Of a stretch of DNA of 64,000 bases, positions 1 through 8,439 are shown one piece after another (the stretch's first letter is position 1; the number at the start of each line of letters is the position of its first letter). The translations under genes were made by a program, and so were the position numbers. The notes beneath the pieces were generated by a model. It was not told where the DNA came from. It saw only the letters and a list, made by a program, of their open reading frames with translations, and made no database searches. The DNA lies in NCBI GenBank assembly GCA_964591275.1, contig CAZQAE010000002.1, forward strand, positions 62,001 through 126,000, written 5' to 3'. Source of the DNA: G963674685 sp964591275 (GTDB lineage: Bacteria; Lernaellota; Lernaellaia; JACKCT01).

Positions 1-294
1 ACCTCCAAGAAAATTCATCAGAAATTCCCGCTGCTCAGAAGAATGGGGGAAAAGTTTCCCGATGAGTTCCGAATAACTCAACTGTGCATATTTCGAATTG
101 ATAAACCATTCATTTAGGTCGACCGGAGGATCTCCTCTCTCATGATCATCGGCATAAAAATATTTTGCAGTTTTCAATATCAAATCCCAAGCAGTCGGAA
201 TGCCGGCATCTTTTGAAATCCCAGCCCCGGCAAGTAGCACAAATCTCTTTTTTCCTGGCATAGCGTTCGCTACGAGTCTTGTTAATGGATTCAT
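1..294 (-). CDS. SIR2-like domain protein, 5' part only (runs off the window)
   Basis: An open frame of 98 codons starts at ATG 294-292 and reaches the left edge without a stop, so only the N-terminus is visible. The product begins MNPLTRLVANAMPGKKRFVL and continues into LLAGAGISKDAGIPTAWDL. The GAGIS...GIP signature is the first NAD-binding loop of SIR2-like domains. In bacteria, stand-alone proteins opening this way are often NAD-consuming effectors of anti-phage systems (Thoeris ThsA, DSR, SIR2-APAZ, Avs families) rather than protein deacetylases. The catalytic His and any C-terminal sensor domain lie outside the window, so the subtype cannot be decided. An alternative ATG at codon 12 (261) has no better ribosome binding site. 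The preceding minus-strand gene ends 65 bases upstream, so they may be co-transcribed. Confidence 0.75.
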   Translation of the reverse strand, partial: MNPLTRLVANAMPGKKRFVLLAGAGISKDAGIPTAWDLILKTAKYFYADDHERGDPPVDLNEWFINSKYAQLSYSELIGKLFPHSSEQREFLMNFLGG

Positions 295-359
295 TGTTTT
301 CTCACGTTATTTTTTCAACTCCCATTTTTGGATTACGCTGCGATAGTACCTTTCTTCCT

Positions 360-854
360 TCATCCTTTTTCACTCCATTCCTCCATCGAATCGAGCATCA
401 CCGCTGGTTTGAGCACGCTCAGAAACTCTTCATGGCTTATGCCTGTTTTTTGGATAATTTCTTTTTCAATTTCCTCAATATCACCATCGGTGATAAATAA
501 TTCAACGAGGATCGGCTGTAATTTGGGATCAATCGGCCAATACTCTTCCTTGGGAATCCGCCCACTCCACATTGGAGCATCATTATCCCCTCCCCAGTCC
601 TTTCCATCGAGCGAAAATTGAACCGCACCCATTTCTCCTTCGCCCGCGCACGACTCATGCGGAATAAGCGAAAGGTTAATTATTTTCGCACTTGAGTGTA
701 TATTTAAAACGTCATTCGCTGCTTGCTTCATCATTGGAATTAGTGCCGCTCTTTCGCTGTTCGGATTCACTACAAGCCTTCCTGAGTATCTTTTTCGGTC
801 AAAAAAAGAGAAATCCCGAAGTTTGATGATTTCATAGTTTGTTACTATTTCCAT
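360..854 (-). CDS. Hypothetical protein, possibly DUF4875-like
   Basis: A 164-residue soluble protein without signal peptide or membrane segment. It opens with YEIIKLRDFSFFDRKRYSGR, followed by an alpha/beta region and a loop GKDWGGDNDAPMW. This order (Y-E-I ... S-F ... R-K-R, later D-x-D/A-P-M) resembles what I remember of the DUF4875 family, whose function is unknown; I could not check it. The C-terminal 50 residues are acidic and helical (ITDGDIEEIEKEI). It is the first gene of a possible two-gene minus-strand unit with the SIR2-like gene 65 bases downstream, so it could be a partner or only a neighbour. Confidence 0.55.
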   Translation of the reverse strand: MEIVTNYEIIKLRDFSFFDRKRYSGRLVVNPNSERAALIPMMKQAANDVLNIHSSAKIINLSLIPHESCAGEGEMGAVQFSLDGKDWGGDNDAPMWSGRIPKEEYWPIDPKLQPILVELFITDGDIEEIEKEIIQKTGISHEEFLSVLKPAVMLDSMEEWSEKG

Positions 855-867
855 TTAAGACTCCGCA

Positions 868-1423
868 TTGCGTTTTCCAGTTCACTATTTCGCATACAAA
901 AATCCAAAAAGGGATCCTTCATCATTCGTAGCTAGCTCACACATCCTCACACTCATCTTTGATTCCGTCGGCGTTTTCAAAACAGGACTCGTCATACTGC
1001 CTTGTCACCACAATTCCTGGGCTTTCTTTTTGTGTCGCATTCTGTTTTCATCCGCGACCCATTTCTTGATTTTTAGTTTGATACCACGAAATCCGATGAT
1101 CCACAAATAGAGAATCGTGGGGCAGGATAATAAATTCTACGCGAGGAGAGCCCGCGAAGGAGGGCGACGCAAAAACGTGTCACCGGCGTACGATGACTGC
1201 GGTTTCATAATCTGTCGCCCGCAGAAGCGGGCTTCGTTTGAGTATCTAAAATATCCATTCCCCAGGGTTTCCGACTTCACCAAGGCTTCGTCGGACGAGT
1301 CACCCTGGGCTACAAACCGTCGCCCCTGGCGGGGCTTTGCCGAATGGCGAATTACGAATTGCTCAATTTATTCCGCATTCCGAATTCGAAATTCCGCATT
1401 TTCAAAACTTCATCCTTCATCCC
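868..1423. other. Intergenic region with hairpins, no gene seen
   Basis: About 555 bases with no credible gene on either strand; the open frames here have no start signal and no recognisable product. It contains a GC-rich hairpin GCCCGC-AGAA-GCGGGC at 1217-1232, the nested hairpin listed separately at 1261-1309, and AT-rich filler of near-repeats (GAATTACGAATT, CCGAATTCGAAATT, CATCCTTCATCCCTCATCC). A similar CATCCCTCATCC stretch recurs before rimO near 14208. Confidence 0.5.
1261..1309. repeat. Nested perfect hairpin (repeat-like element)
   Basis: Outer arms CCCAGGGT (1261-1268) and ACCCTGGG (1302-1309) enclose inner arms CCGAC (1271-1275) and GTCGG (1290-1294). No T-run follows and no gene ends into it, so it looks like a dispersed palindromic element rather than a terminator. 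Confidence 0.45.
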
Positions 1424-3253
1424 TCATCCTTCATCGTCCGCATCATCCCAGAACTGATAAACCTTTTTGGTCTTGGGCGCGGGCTTTGGAGGAGGGGGAC
1501 TCTTGGGCGCTTCGTTCAATGCCGCGTCTTCCTCAATAATTTCCGTTTTCATATCCTTGAACGAGACTTTCTTTGGCGGGGCTTTCGGGCGCGGGGCCTG
1601 CCCCGTGGGAGCCTTGGTCGTGCGAATGGAAACGGCGGCGGCGTCCGGAATCTCCACAGCCGTTTCGCCGGACTCCGCCAGCATAGCCTCATAGCGCCCC
1701 TTGTCGGTCAAAGGCGTGGTTCGCTTTTTCGGCTTATAGCTCCCGCGATAGCCTGCATCGCCGCTCTTTTTCTTTTTCGATGACTTTCGGGATTTCTTAA
1801 AGCGGCGGATGAAAATCGGCGCGCCAAGCGGAATCGCCGCGATGGGAAGCAAAAAAATCAGGTTGCTTAAAGATGGCGCGAGCAAGGGCAAAGCCTGCTT
1901 GTGATTCATATGTTCCGGCATCTTGGTCGGAGCCTTTGGTAGTATCTTCTTGATAAGCTGCGGCTCGGGATGATGGATATTGCGCGTGATGATAACGCCG
2001 GTGGCGTTGGCAAAGCCCAGAAGACAAAAATACGCGAAGACCAGCCAAAAAAGGGACTTGGTGATCGACCCCTTCATGGCCATGAGATGGTAATCTATGA
2101 AACTGCCGACCAGAACAAAGAGCAATCCGAGGACAGGAAGTAATATGGACACATCCCGGTCGAACTTCGACAGAGGATCCTTTTGACTGATTGCAAGATA
2201 AAACCACAAACCGATGATGATCATCAGCACATAGAGGGGACGCCTGGTGATGGGCTCACGGCGCAGGTTCATAATGCCCAACAATCCCAAAAGAACCTGC
2301 GGGACGGCGAGCAGCAAACCGGGATAACGCGGCAGCCCGAGACCCTTGGGCGGCATGACCACATCGAAAATGGTCGCGGATCCGTTGCCGCTCGAATACA
2401 AAAGTGTGACAAGACCGGTCATTTTCGGCCCGGCAGTGTAGCGCTCAATGAGCGATGCGATCAGCGGCTGGCCGCCGGCGCCGTTCAGTGGGCCCCCGAA
2501 CGCTGCATTATTATAAGCAAAAAATGTCAAAAGCCCGATGAGCGCCGGGAGAAAAATGAACAGGGGTTTGGTTTTTGTTGTTCCCAGATGCTTTCCCTGC
2601 ATGAGTACGAGGATCATAAACACGGGCCAAAGAATCAGCGTCAGATCATGAACCAGCAGCGCCAATCCCAGTGCGATCCCCAGCCCCAACTGCTGCACCG
2701 GCGTGTCCCACCCGCTGCGAAGGCGCATATAGCCATAAGTGAAAAGCAAAATGACGAAGCTTGCAAAAGGCGCTTCATTGAGTCGGCCGGCGTAAGCAAA
2801 GGCCGGCGTCGTAAGCGCAAATGTGGCCATGGCGATATAGGCCGCCTTGGGACGGCATCCCAATTCCAGGCACAAAAAGAAAATGAGCAGCGCCGACGCG
2901 GCAATGGCGCAAGCAGGAGCGATAAGCGTTATTTGTGCTTTGAAGCTGAAAAAAGTCTGTTCATCGCTCGGCCTGGGCAGAAATTTTTCGACAATCTTTC
3001 CGGCTAGGTAAAAAGGAGCGGACAAGAGGGCGGCGCCGGGTCTTTCGGTCAATATCAGCCGCGCGCCTTTTGGATCCTTGGCATCGGTTGCGTACCACAT
3101 TGGCCCGACATCGATGCTTTGTTTCTCGACCAACTGCGTCGCCAGGGCGTAGTGACGTCCGTCGCCGTAATGCACGATGCCGACCTGCGAGGCGCAATAC
3201 AGCACCGCAAAGCCGAGCATCATCAACCATTGTTTCGCAGGAGAAGGCAACAT
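1424..3253 (-). CDS. Multi-spanning membrane protein, GT-C glycosyltransferase-like
   Basis: A 609-residue protein with about ten hydrophobic segments through residue ~490. It begins with a membrane helix (WLMMLGFAVLYCASQVGIVH). The first periplasmic loop holds an HYGDGRHYALATQLVE segment and a conserved-looking TERPGAALL. This layout of an acidic first loop and 8-13 helices is typical of GT-C enzymes such as mannosyltransferase or oligosaccharyltransferase relatives, which use lipid-phosphate sugars. The last ~115 residues form a cytoplasmic tail rich in Lys, Pro and Ala (FKKSRKSSKKKKSGDAGYRG) ending in FWDDADDEG, unusual for that family. No convincing ribosome binding site precedes ATG 3253. 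The substrate is unknown; a general membrane protein of another kind is possible. Confidence 0.55.
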   Translation of the reverse strand: MLPSPAKQWLMMLGFAVLYCASQVGIVHYGDGRHYALATQLVEKQSIDVGPMWYATDAKDPKGARLILTERPGAALLSAPFYLAGKIVEKFLPRPSDEQTFFSFKAQITLIAPACAIAASALLIFFLCLELGCRPKAAYIAMATFALTTPAFAYAGRLNEAPFASFVILLFTYGYMRLRSGWDTPVQQLGLGIALGLALLVHDLTLILWPVFMILVLMQGKHLGTTKTKPLFIFLPALIGLLTFFAYNNAAFGGPLNGAGGQPLIASLIERYTAGPKMTGLVTLLYSSGNGSATIFDVVMPPKGLGLPRYPGLLLAVPQVLLGLLGIMNLRREPITRRPLYVLMIIIGLWFYLAISQKDPLSKFDRDVSILLPVLGLLFVLVGSFIDYHLMAMKGSITKSLFWLVFAYFCLLGFANATGVIITRNIHHPEPQLIKKILPKAPTKMPEHMNHKQALPLLAPSLSNLIFLLPIAAIPLGAPIFIRRFKKSRKSSKKKKSGDAGYRGSYKPKKRTTPLTDKGRYEAMLAESGETAVEIPDAAAVSIRTTKAPTGQAPRPKAPPKKVSFKDMKTEIIEEDAALNEAPKSPPPPKPAPKTKKVYQFWDDADDEG

Positions 3254-3362
3254 CGGCGCAGACTATAACATGATTTGAACGCAGAAAAAAAGATGACCCC
3301 TTCGTTTTGAAATTATTCCAAGGCGTTTTTCTAAGGTATCCCGCATTGGCTATTTTAAGGAT

Positions 3363-4088
3363 ATGATGCCGGCCATGAAAAGGCGCGCACAAAAAACCGA
3401 AGTTCCATTTGGGCGATTATTCAAAAAAGAAAACAGGATCGGTTTTTGCGTGGGAATCGCTCTTCCCCCGGCGGCATCGCCGATTCCAGACGGCATTCTC
3501 GCAAGACTTCATCCCGAAGAACAAAGTTATGCCACTGCGCTCCCGCTGCGCCGACGCATCACCTGGGTCGGAGGACGGATTGCCCTGCGGGAAGCCTTGG
3601 AGGAAATCGGCGTCGAATGCGGACCGGTTTTGCCTGATGAGCGAGGCGCTCCGGTTTTGCCAAAAAAAATCGCCGCCTCCATCGCGCACAAAACGGACAT
3701 CGCCATCGCGCTCGTATCGAATAACCCCGGCTGGTCGGTCGGCGTGGATGTGGAGCATTTTAAGCCGGATATGGATAGAATTGTGCGTCGAGTGATGTCT
3801 GCTGAGGAAATCGAAGAGCTGGACGCTTTGCCGCCAAGCGAGCGCTCATCTCATGCCCTGATTTGTTTTTCCCTAAAAGAGGCCTATTACAAAGCGCAAC
3901 CGCCGGATATACAAAAGGGACTTTTTGCAAAGGATATTTTCGTTTCACCGGGAAAGAACGGTGGAGCGCTCATTCGTTGCCGCGGCCAAAAAGAGAATCA
4001 AGCATCAAAAATCAAAATATTTTGGGAACTGAAAGACAATACCGTCCTTTGCGCTGCGGCTCTGCTGATGCGCGGGCGAAAAACTTGA
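3363..4088 (+). CDS. 4'-phosphopantetheinyl transferase superfamily protein
   Basis: Transfers the 4'-phosphopantetheine arm of coenzyme A to a serine of acyl- or peptidyl-carrier proteins in the cytoplasm. The two Sfp/EntD signatures are present: VGVDVEHF (Mg-binding D129 and E131) and FSLKEAYYKA (K172, E173), with SIAHK near residue 106 matching the substrate-binding S-x-x-H segment. The length of 241 residues fits the Sfp/EntD class rather than the 120-residue AcpS class. AAGG sits two bases before the first ATG and five before the second (3366), so the second may be used. No polyketide or peptide synthetase gene is in the window, so the carrier-protein partner is unknown. It converges on the Asp-rich lipoprotein gene through a shared terminator. 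Confidence 0.88.
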   Translation: MMPAMKRRAQKTEVPFGRLFKKENRIGFCVGIALPPAASPIPDGILARLHPEEQSYATALPLRRRITWVGGRIALREALEEIGVECGPVLPDERGAPVLPKKIAASIAHKTDIAIALVSNNPGWSVGVDVEHFKPDMDRIVRRVMSAEEIEELDALPPSERSSHALICFSLKEAYYKAQPPDIQKGLFAKDIFVSPGKNGGALIRCRGQKENQASKIKIFWELKDNTVLCAAALLMRGRKT

Positions 4089-4102
4089 GCACACAAAGAA
4101 AA

Positions 4103-4129
4103 CGGTCGAGCCCTTAAGAGGCTCGACCG
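4103..4129. terminator. Bidirectional rho-independent terminator
   Basis: A perfect 10-bp stem CGGTCGAGCC / GGCTCGACCG with a 7-base loop lies between the convergent transferase and lipoprotein genes. T-rich sequence follows on the plus strand (GTTTTGTTTTTG), and the minus strand reads TTTCTTTGTG after the stem, so it can stop transcription from both sides. Confidence 0.8.
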
Positions 4130-4160
4130 CTGTAGATCGTTTTGTTTTTGTCTTTAAGGC

Positions 4161-4553
4161 TTAGTAGCAGGCCACGACGTCTTCACCAAAGTCCATCATG
4201 CAGTCCACCAACGCTTCGCAGCTATTGTCCGCGCAAACCCAAATGGCATCAAAGGCCGCGACCAAGCAGTCAACGTCATAACCTTCAACCGTTGCATAGG
4301 CTTCAAGCCACATTTCGCAAGTTTCTGTTGCCGTGGCTTCATCTTGAGCACATGCATTGACGTAAAAGTCGACGCAATCAGCTTTGGCGTCGGCCAGGGC
4401 CGCGGTTGCATCGCTATCGTCGTCATCGTCGTTGGATGGATTGTCATTGTCGTCATCGTCGTCATCGTCATCGTCGCCGCAGGCGACAGCCAGACTCAGG
4501 GACATGACCAAAGCCGCAACCAGAGTCAAAAAGAACAGTTTACTGATTTTCAT
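4161..4553 (-). CDS. Asp-repeat lipoprotein with eight-cysteine domain (paralogue 1)
   Basis: A 130-residue exported protein. A signal peptide (MKISKLFFLTLVAALVMSLS) ends in AVAC, so Cys25 is a likely lipidation site. A linker of about 25 residues that is almost all Asp, interrupted by Asn, Pro and Ser, follows. The rest is a compact helical-looking domain with eight cysteines spaced DCVDF, NAC, TCE, DCL, VCAD, SCE, DCM, AC. The same domain recurs at 10783-11283. GAAGGAG six bases before ATG 4553 supports the start. Function is unknown; the paired cysteines suggest a disulfide-stabilised envelope domain held off the membrane by an acidic spacer. The GAT/GAC repeat can change length by slippage. 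Confidence 0.8.
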   Translation of the reverse strand: MKISKLFFLTLVAALVMSLSLAVACGDDDDDDDDDNDNPSNDDDDDSDATAALADAKADCVDFYVNACAQDEATATETCEMWLEAYATVEGYDVDCLVAAFDAIWVCADNSCEALVDCMMDFGEDVVACY

Positions 4554-4691
4554 TGATTTCTCCTTCGTTTATTATGGCATCACAAAATCCATTGCCTGTA
4601 TGCCCGATTTAAAGTGAAAATTCAACTTTTTTTTCAACGTCAAGCTAACCAACATCAGCATATTTCATTGTTCTAAATTTCATATTTCACT

Positions 4692-6449
4692 ATGATGCAA
4701 ACCCTTCGCCGTATTTGTAGAATTTTTGGGCGAAGAAAAAAACTAGTTTGGAACCCGATGATGAAAAGTACGTTTCTCGCTTTTGTTCTGATTTTTTCCT
4801 TTTCTGTTAGCGCCCTGGCCTCGGATGTTCTTATCGATGGTCATTTCGCCGCCTCGGACCGGATTCTGGTTGAGTTGCATGACAATGTGAACGATAACTT
4901 TATCAGCCGATTGAGCGCGCGGGGTCTGACGCCGCGATACGCCTCGTACACAAACGGTCGAAAGCATGGCTTCGACAAACTCAAATCCTCGCCCGGCCTC
5001 AGATCATTATCCAATGTGCGTTTTTTGGCTGTTTCTGTCCCGAAAGACATGAGCATCGATCAGGCCATTGAAACGGCCATTCGCACAGCGGATGTCAAAG
5101 CGGCGTGGCCCGACTGGCGCGTGAACGTGGCCAACTATGAGCCTAACGACCCATTCTACGATTCTCATCAATCCAACTTCCGCCAGGTGCGCCTTCCCGT
5201 AGCCTGGGATTGGAGTTTCGGCGCCGGCGTCACGGTGGCCGTGATCGACACCGGGTACTATGGAGGACTCGACGACTCCGCAAACATCACGGATGCCTAT
5301 GATTTCTGGGACGACGATGAGGATGTGACGGATTTCGTCGGGCACGGAACTTCCGTGGCCAATGTCATCGGGGAAGCCTCCAACAACTCCATCGGATGCG
5401 CCTCCATCGCGCCGGCTTCCAAAATTATGCCCCTCAAAGTCTTTTCCGACGACCCGGATCAGGAAGGCACGCATGACAGCTACATTACCCGCGCCATTGA
5501 TTACGCCGTGGAACACGGAGCGCAGGTCATCAATATGTCCCTTGGCGGCGGCAGTTATGACGGCGCCCTGGGATCCAGCATTCGAGACGCGCATGAAGCC
5601 GGGGTCGTGATCTTCGCAGCTTCGGGAAACGAAGGCCTGGAGCCTGTTGAATACCCGGCGGCTTTTTCCGAAGTGATCGCCGTCGGCAGTTCAAAACCTC
5701 ACGCCATCGGGGCGGACCCGAAGCGTTCTGATTTTTCCAGCTACGGCCAAAAGCTCGACATCGTCGCTCCGGGTGAGTCCATTGTTCAGCAGGGAATCAT
5801 CGGAAGCGAAGCGGGCTACTACGGAAGCTACGGAACTTCTTTGGCCTGCCCACACGCCGCCGGACTGGCAGCGCTGCTCATTGCGTTGGCGCCGGATAAG
5901 CCCACCCCAATCGAGATCAAAGAGATCATGACGCAAACAGCCCTTTCAGGGCTTGACGATTGGGATGCATCCATCGGATGGGGCGAAATCGACGCCGGCG
6001 CAGCGATCATGGTCTATGTCCAGCAGCTTCCGAATCAGCCCCCGACAGCCGCCATTACGGCCAATCCGACGACTGGCAAGGCGCCCTTGACGGTGCAACT
6101 CAGCGGTCAGTCCTCCTACGATCCCGACCACAATATCGAAAGCTGGCAATGGAGCCTGCCGGATTTTTCCATTGAGCGCGGAGCGAACATTTCTCATGTC
6201 TTCAACCAAAAGGGACCACACGAGGTCATGCTGACCGTGGTGGACAAGTTCGGCGAAAGTGCTTCGGCGACAGTGACGATTTCAGTGCAAGCCGGCTCTT
6301 CGCAAGACGACAAGGAAGATGACGACTCCCTATGCGCCGTCGCTATCGGAGGCGATTCGCCGGTCGCAAGCGCCATCGCGGTAATGCTCGTCGCGTTGTT
6401 GCTTTTGAGTTTGTTTTCGCAAAAGAAAAAGCTTCGGAAAAAACTCTAA
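4692..6449 (+). CDS. Subtilisin-like (S8) serine protease with PKD domain and C-terminal anchor
   Basis: An exported protease. The catalytic triad is complete: D186 in VAVIDTG, H218 in GHGTSVAN and S383 in GTSLACPHAAG, with oxyanion N313 in SGNEG. Residues ~50-135 resemble an inhibitor-like propeptide. Residues ~450-535 form a PKD domain (PPTAAITANPTTGKAPL, SYDPD). A short acidic linker and one Cys then lead into a hydrophobic helix (VASAIAVMLVALLLLSLF) and a basic end (KKKLRKKL), the layout of a C-terminal sorting or anchoring tail. ATG 4758 would put the hydrophobic signal peptide (MMKSTFLAFVLIFSFS) right at the N-terminus and is probably the real start; 4692 adds a basic 22-residue leader. 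The stop overlaps the convergent larC stop by three bases. The substrate is unknown. Confidence 0.9.
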   Translation: MMQTLRRICRIFGRRKKLVWNPMMKSTFLAFVLIFSFSVSALASDVLIDGHFAASDRILVELHDNVNDNFISRLSARGLTPRYASYTNGRKHGFDKLKSSPGLRSLSNVRFLAVSVPKDMSIDQAIETAIRTADVKAAWPDWRVNVANYEPNDPFYDSHQSNFRQVRLPVAWDWSFGAGVTVAVIDTGYYGGLDDSANITDAYDFWDDDEDVTDFVGHGTSVANVIGEASNNSIGCASIAPASKIMPLKVFSDDPDQEGTHDSYITRAIDYAVEHGAQVINMSLGGGSYDGALGSSIRDAHEAGVVIFAASGNEGLEPVEYPAAFSEVIAVGSSKPHAIGADPKRSDFSSYGQKLDIVAPGESIVQQGIIGSEAGYYGSYGTSLACPHAAGLAALLIALAPDKPTPIEIKEIMTQTALSGLDDWDASIGWGEIDAGAAIMVYVQQLPNQPPTAAITANPTTGKAPLTVQLSGQSSYDPDHNIESWQWSLPDFSIERGANISHVFNQKGPHEVMLTVVDKFGESASATVTISVQAGSSQDDKEDDDSLCAVAIGGDSPVASAIAVMLVALLLLSLFSQKKKLRKKL

Positions 6450-7657
6450 TCGCCGGAATCCTTCTCCTGCCCGGAATCCTGCATCGATTTTCCATACCAC
6501 GCCGCCAAAGCCTCCTGCGCCACCTGTTTGACGGGCACGTGAAAAATCTTCGCGGCTGACTCGCAATCGCGGTATTCGGGTTGCACGTTGACGATCTTCC
6601 CCTTATGGCGGCTGATCTTCACGTTGATGGCGCCATAGTTCGTCTTAACATTCGCCAGCCTTCGCTCGCCGACGATGCGGCCCAGGTTCCAATGTCGTAC
6701 GCCAATGGTCGTGGACTCCGTGAGGAAAACATCCGCCACATCGTCAATACGATCTGCGTCGGTCACCGCACGCACCACAATTCCGGGTCGCCCCTTTTTC
6801 ATGACGCAAGGATGCAGCGTCACGTCCAGCGCTCCGTTCGCCAGAAGCTTGTCGATGAATCCCGGATAGAATTGGGGGTTCATGTCGTCGATGTTCGCTT
6901 CGATCATCACGGTGGGCTTTTTCTCACGACCGGCTGAGGCGTCGTTAATGATCACCAGCCGCAGCGCATTGGGCGGCCCTTCCTTGGCGACGCGGGAACC
7001 CGCGCCGTAGCCGACGGCTTCGATAACGCCCGGCGGACGCTCCCCGAACTCGTCGGCCAGCGTCGAAAGCAGAGCCGCCGCCGTCGGAGTCAGAACCTCG
7101 CTCTCAAAGGCGCCCTGAAAGGAAGGGATGCCGGCGATAAGCTTCAGCGTGGCCGGCGCGGGAATCGGCAGCGTACCGTGCGCGCATTCGACAAATCCCG
7201 AGCCTGTCGGCAGGGGTGAACACACGATGCGCTCAATGCCAAGTTTTTGGATGCCCAGGCACACGCCGACGATGTCCACAAAACTGTCCGCCGCACCCAC
7301 TTCATGAAAATGCACTTCGGAAACATCAAAGCCGTGCACACTGGCTTCGGCCTCAGCCAGTTTTTGAAAAACACGCTTTGCCGAATCGCGCGCCGATTCG
7401 TCAGGCAACTTGTCCAGAAGGGCCAGCAGGTCTGAAAGGTGGCGATGAGGCTGCTCTATATCGCCGACATGAACGATGACGCGGCGGCATTGCAGCGCGC
7501 TCCGCTGCTCTTCAAAAGTTTCCAAAGCGCTGTCGGGCAGGTCGAGAAGCGCAAGAATCGGCTTTAACTGCGCCGGATCAAAGCCCAGGTCGAAAAGCGC
7601 GCCCAGGAGCATATCCCCCGCCGCGCCGGCGAAAGCATCCACGTACAATGTTCTCAT
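6446..7657 (-). CDS. larC: Nickel pincer cofactor biosynthesis protein LarC
   Basis: LarC inserts nickel into the pyridinium bis-thiocarboxylic acid mononucleotide in a CTP-dependent reaction, the last step of the nickel-pincer nucleotide cofactor of lactate racemase and relatives. The N-terminal signature YVDAFAGAAGDMLLGALFD, the VHFHEVGAADS segment (~residues 117-127) and the C-terminal MIEANIDDMNPQ region are all present. At 403 residues it is the full-length protein in one frame, unlike Lactobacillus plantarum where larC is split by a programmed frameshift. ATG 7657 overlaps the larB stop by four bases, indicating translational coupling. LarE, the sulfur donor, and a LarA-type enzyme are not in the window. 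Confidence 0.93.
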   Translation of the reverse strand: MRTLYVDAFAGAAGDMLLGALFDLGFDPAQLKPILALLDLPDSALETFEEQRSALQCRRVIVHVGDIEQPHRHLSDLLALLDKLPDESARDSAKRVFQKLAEAEASVHGFDVSEVHFHEVGAADSFVDIVGVCLGIQKLGIERIVCSPLPTGSGFVECAHGTLPIPAPATLKLIAGIPSFQGAFESEVLTPTAAALLSTLADEFGERPPGVIEAVGYGAGSRVAKEGPPNALRLVIINDASAGREKKPTVMIEANIDDMNPQFYPGFIDKLLANGALDVTLHPCVMKKGRPGIVVRAVTDADRIDDVADVFLTESTTIGVRHWNLGRIVGERRLANVKTNYGAINVKISRHKGKIVNVQPEYRDCESAAKIFHVPVKQVAQEALAAWYGKSMQDSGQEKDSGD

Positions 7658-8430
7658 TTATTGGCTCCATTGCCGGTCAAAAAGGCCGGTCCCTTGTTAA
7701 TTAGCGTTGCGACAATCGCAGCGCCGAAACCGTTATCAATATTGACGACGCTCACGCCGCCGCTGCAGGAATTGAGCATGGATAAAAGTGCGGCCACGCC
7801 GCCGAAACTCGCTCCGTATCCCACGCTGGTGGGAACGCCGATCACGGGAACATCCACCAGGCCGCCGATGACCGAAGCCAGCGCCCCTTCCATTCCCGCG
7901 ACGACGATTATCACCGTAGCGCGATGAAAAACATCCTTCGCGGCGGAAAGGCGATGCAATCCGGCCACGCCCACATCGTTGACCATCTCTACACGATTTC
8001 CCATCACGCGCGCCGTCACAGCGGCCTCCTCGGCTACGGGCGCGTCCGATGAGCCTGCCGTTAAAACAGCTACGACTCCGCGCCCCGCTTCGGGCAGGGC
8101 TCCTTTTGAAAGCGTCCGGGCCTGCGCGTTGTGGTCCAGGTCCGGGAATCGCGATAGACACGCCATCGCTTTTTCCTCCGACACGCGCGTCGCCAAAAGA
8201 GGCATGGAGCTTTCGAGCATGCGTTCAATGAGGCGAAGTAATTGATCGACGCTCTTGCCCTCGGCGTAGATGACTTCAGGAATGCCCCGGCGGATGCTCC
8301 GATGATGATCCAGTTTGGCGAATCCCAAATCCTCATAGGGCAGCGATTTCAATTTTTCGAATGCGCTGCCCGGGGATGCGTCGCCGGACGCAACCTGTTT
8401 TAACAATTCCAATATATCGTTTTGCGTCAT
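7654..8430 (-). CDS. larB: Pyridinium-3,5-biscarboxylic acid mononucleotide synthase LarB
   Basis: LarB carboxylates and hydrolyses nicotinic acid adenine dinucleotide to start nickel-pincer cofactor synthesis. The 258-residue protein has the family-specific N-terminal part (FAKLDHHRSIRRGIPEVIYA) and a C-terminal PurE-like (AIR carboxylase) domain with TAGSSDAPVAEEAA and GVPTSVGYGASFGGVAALLS. AGGAAG five bases before ATG 8430 is a good ribosome binding site. The gene lies nine bases after the radical SAM gene and overlaps larC, so the three form one operon. The nadD gene, which makes the LarB substrate, is about 1.3 kb away on the other strand. Confidence 0.93.
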   Translation of the reverse strand: MTQNDILELLKQVASGDASPGSAFEKLKSLPYEDLGFAKLDHHRSIRRGIPEVIYAEGKSVDQLLRLIERMLESSMPLLATRVSEEKAMACLSRFPDLDHNAQARTLSKGALPEAGRGVVAVLTAGSSDAPVAEEAAVTARVMGNRVEMVNDVGVAGLHRLSAAKDVFHRATVIIVVAGMEGALASVIGGLVDVPVIGVPTSVGYGASFGGVAALLSMLNSCSGGVSVVNIDNGFGAAIVATLINKGPAFLTGNGANK

Positions 8431-8439
8431 GATCGCTTC

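Noticed and set aside
1117..1783. Plus-strand frames before and over the GT-C-like gene
   Set aside because: They have no family match or start signal and are composed of intergenic filler or antisense of the membrane protein.
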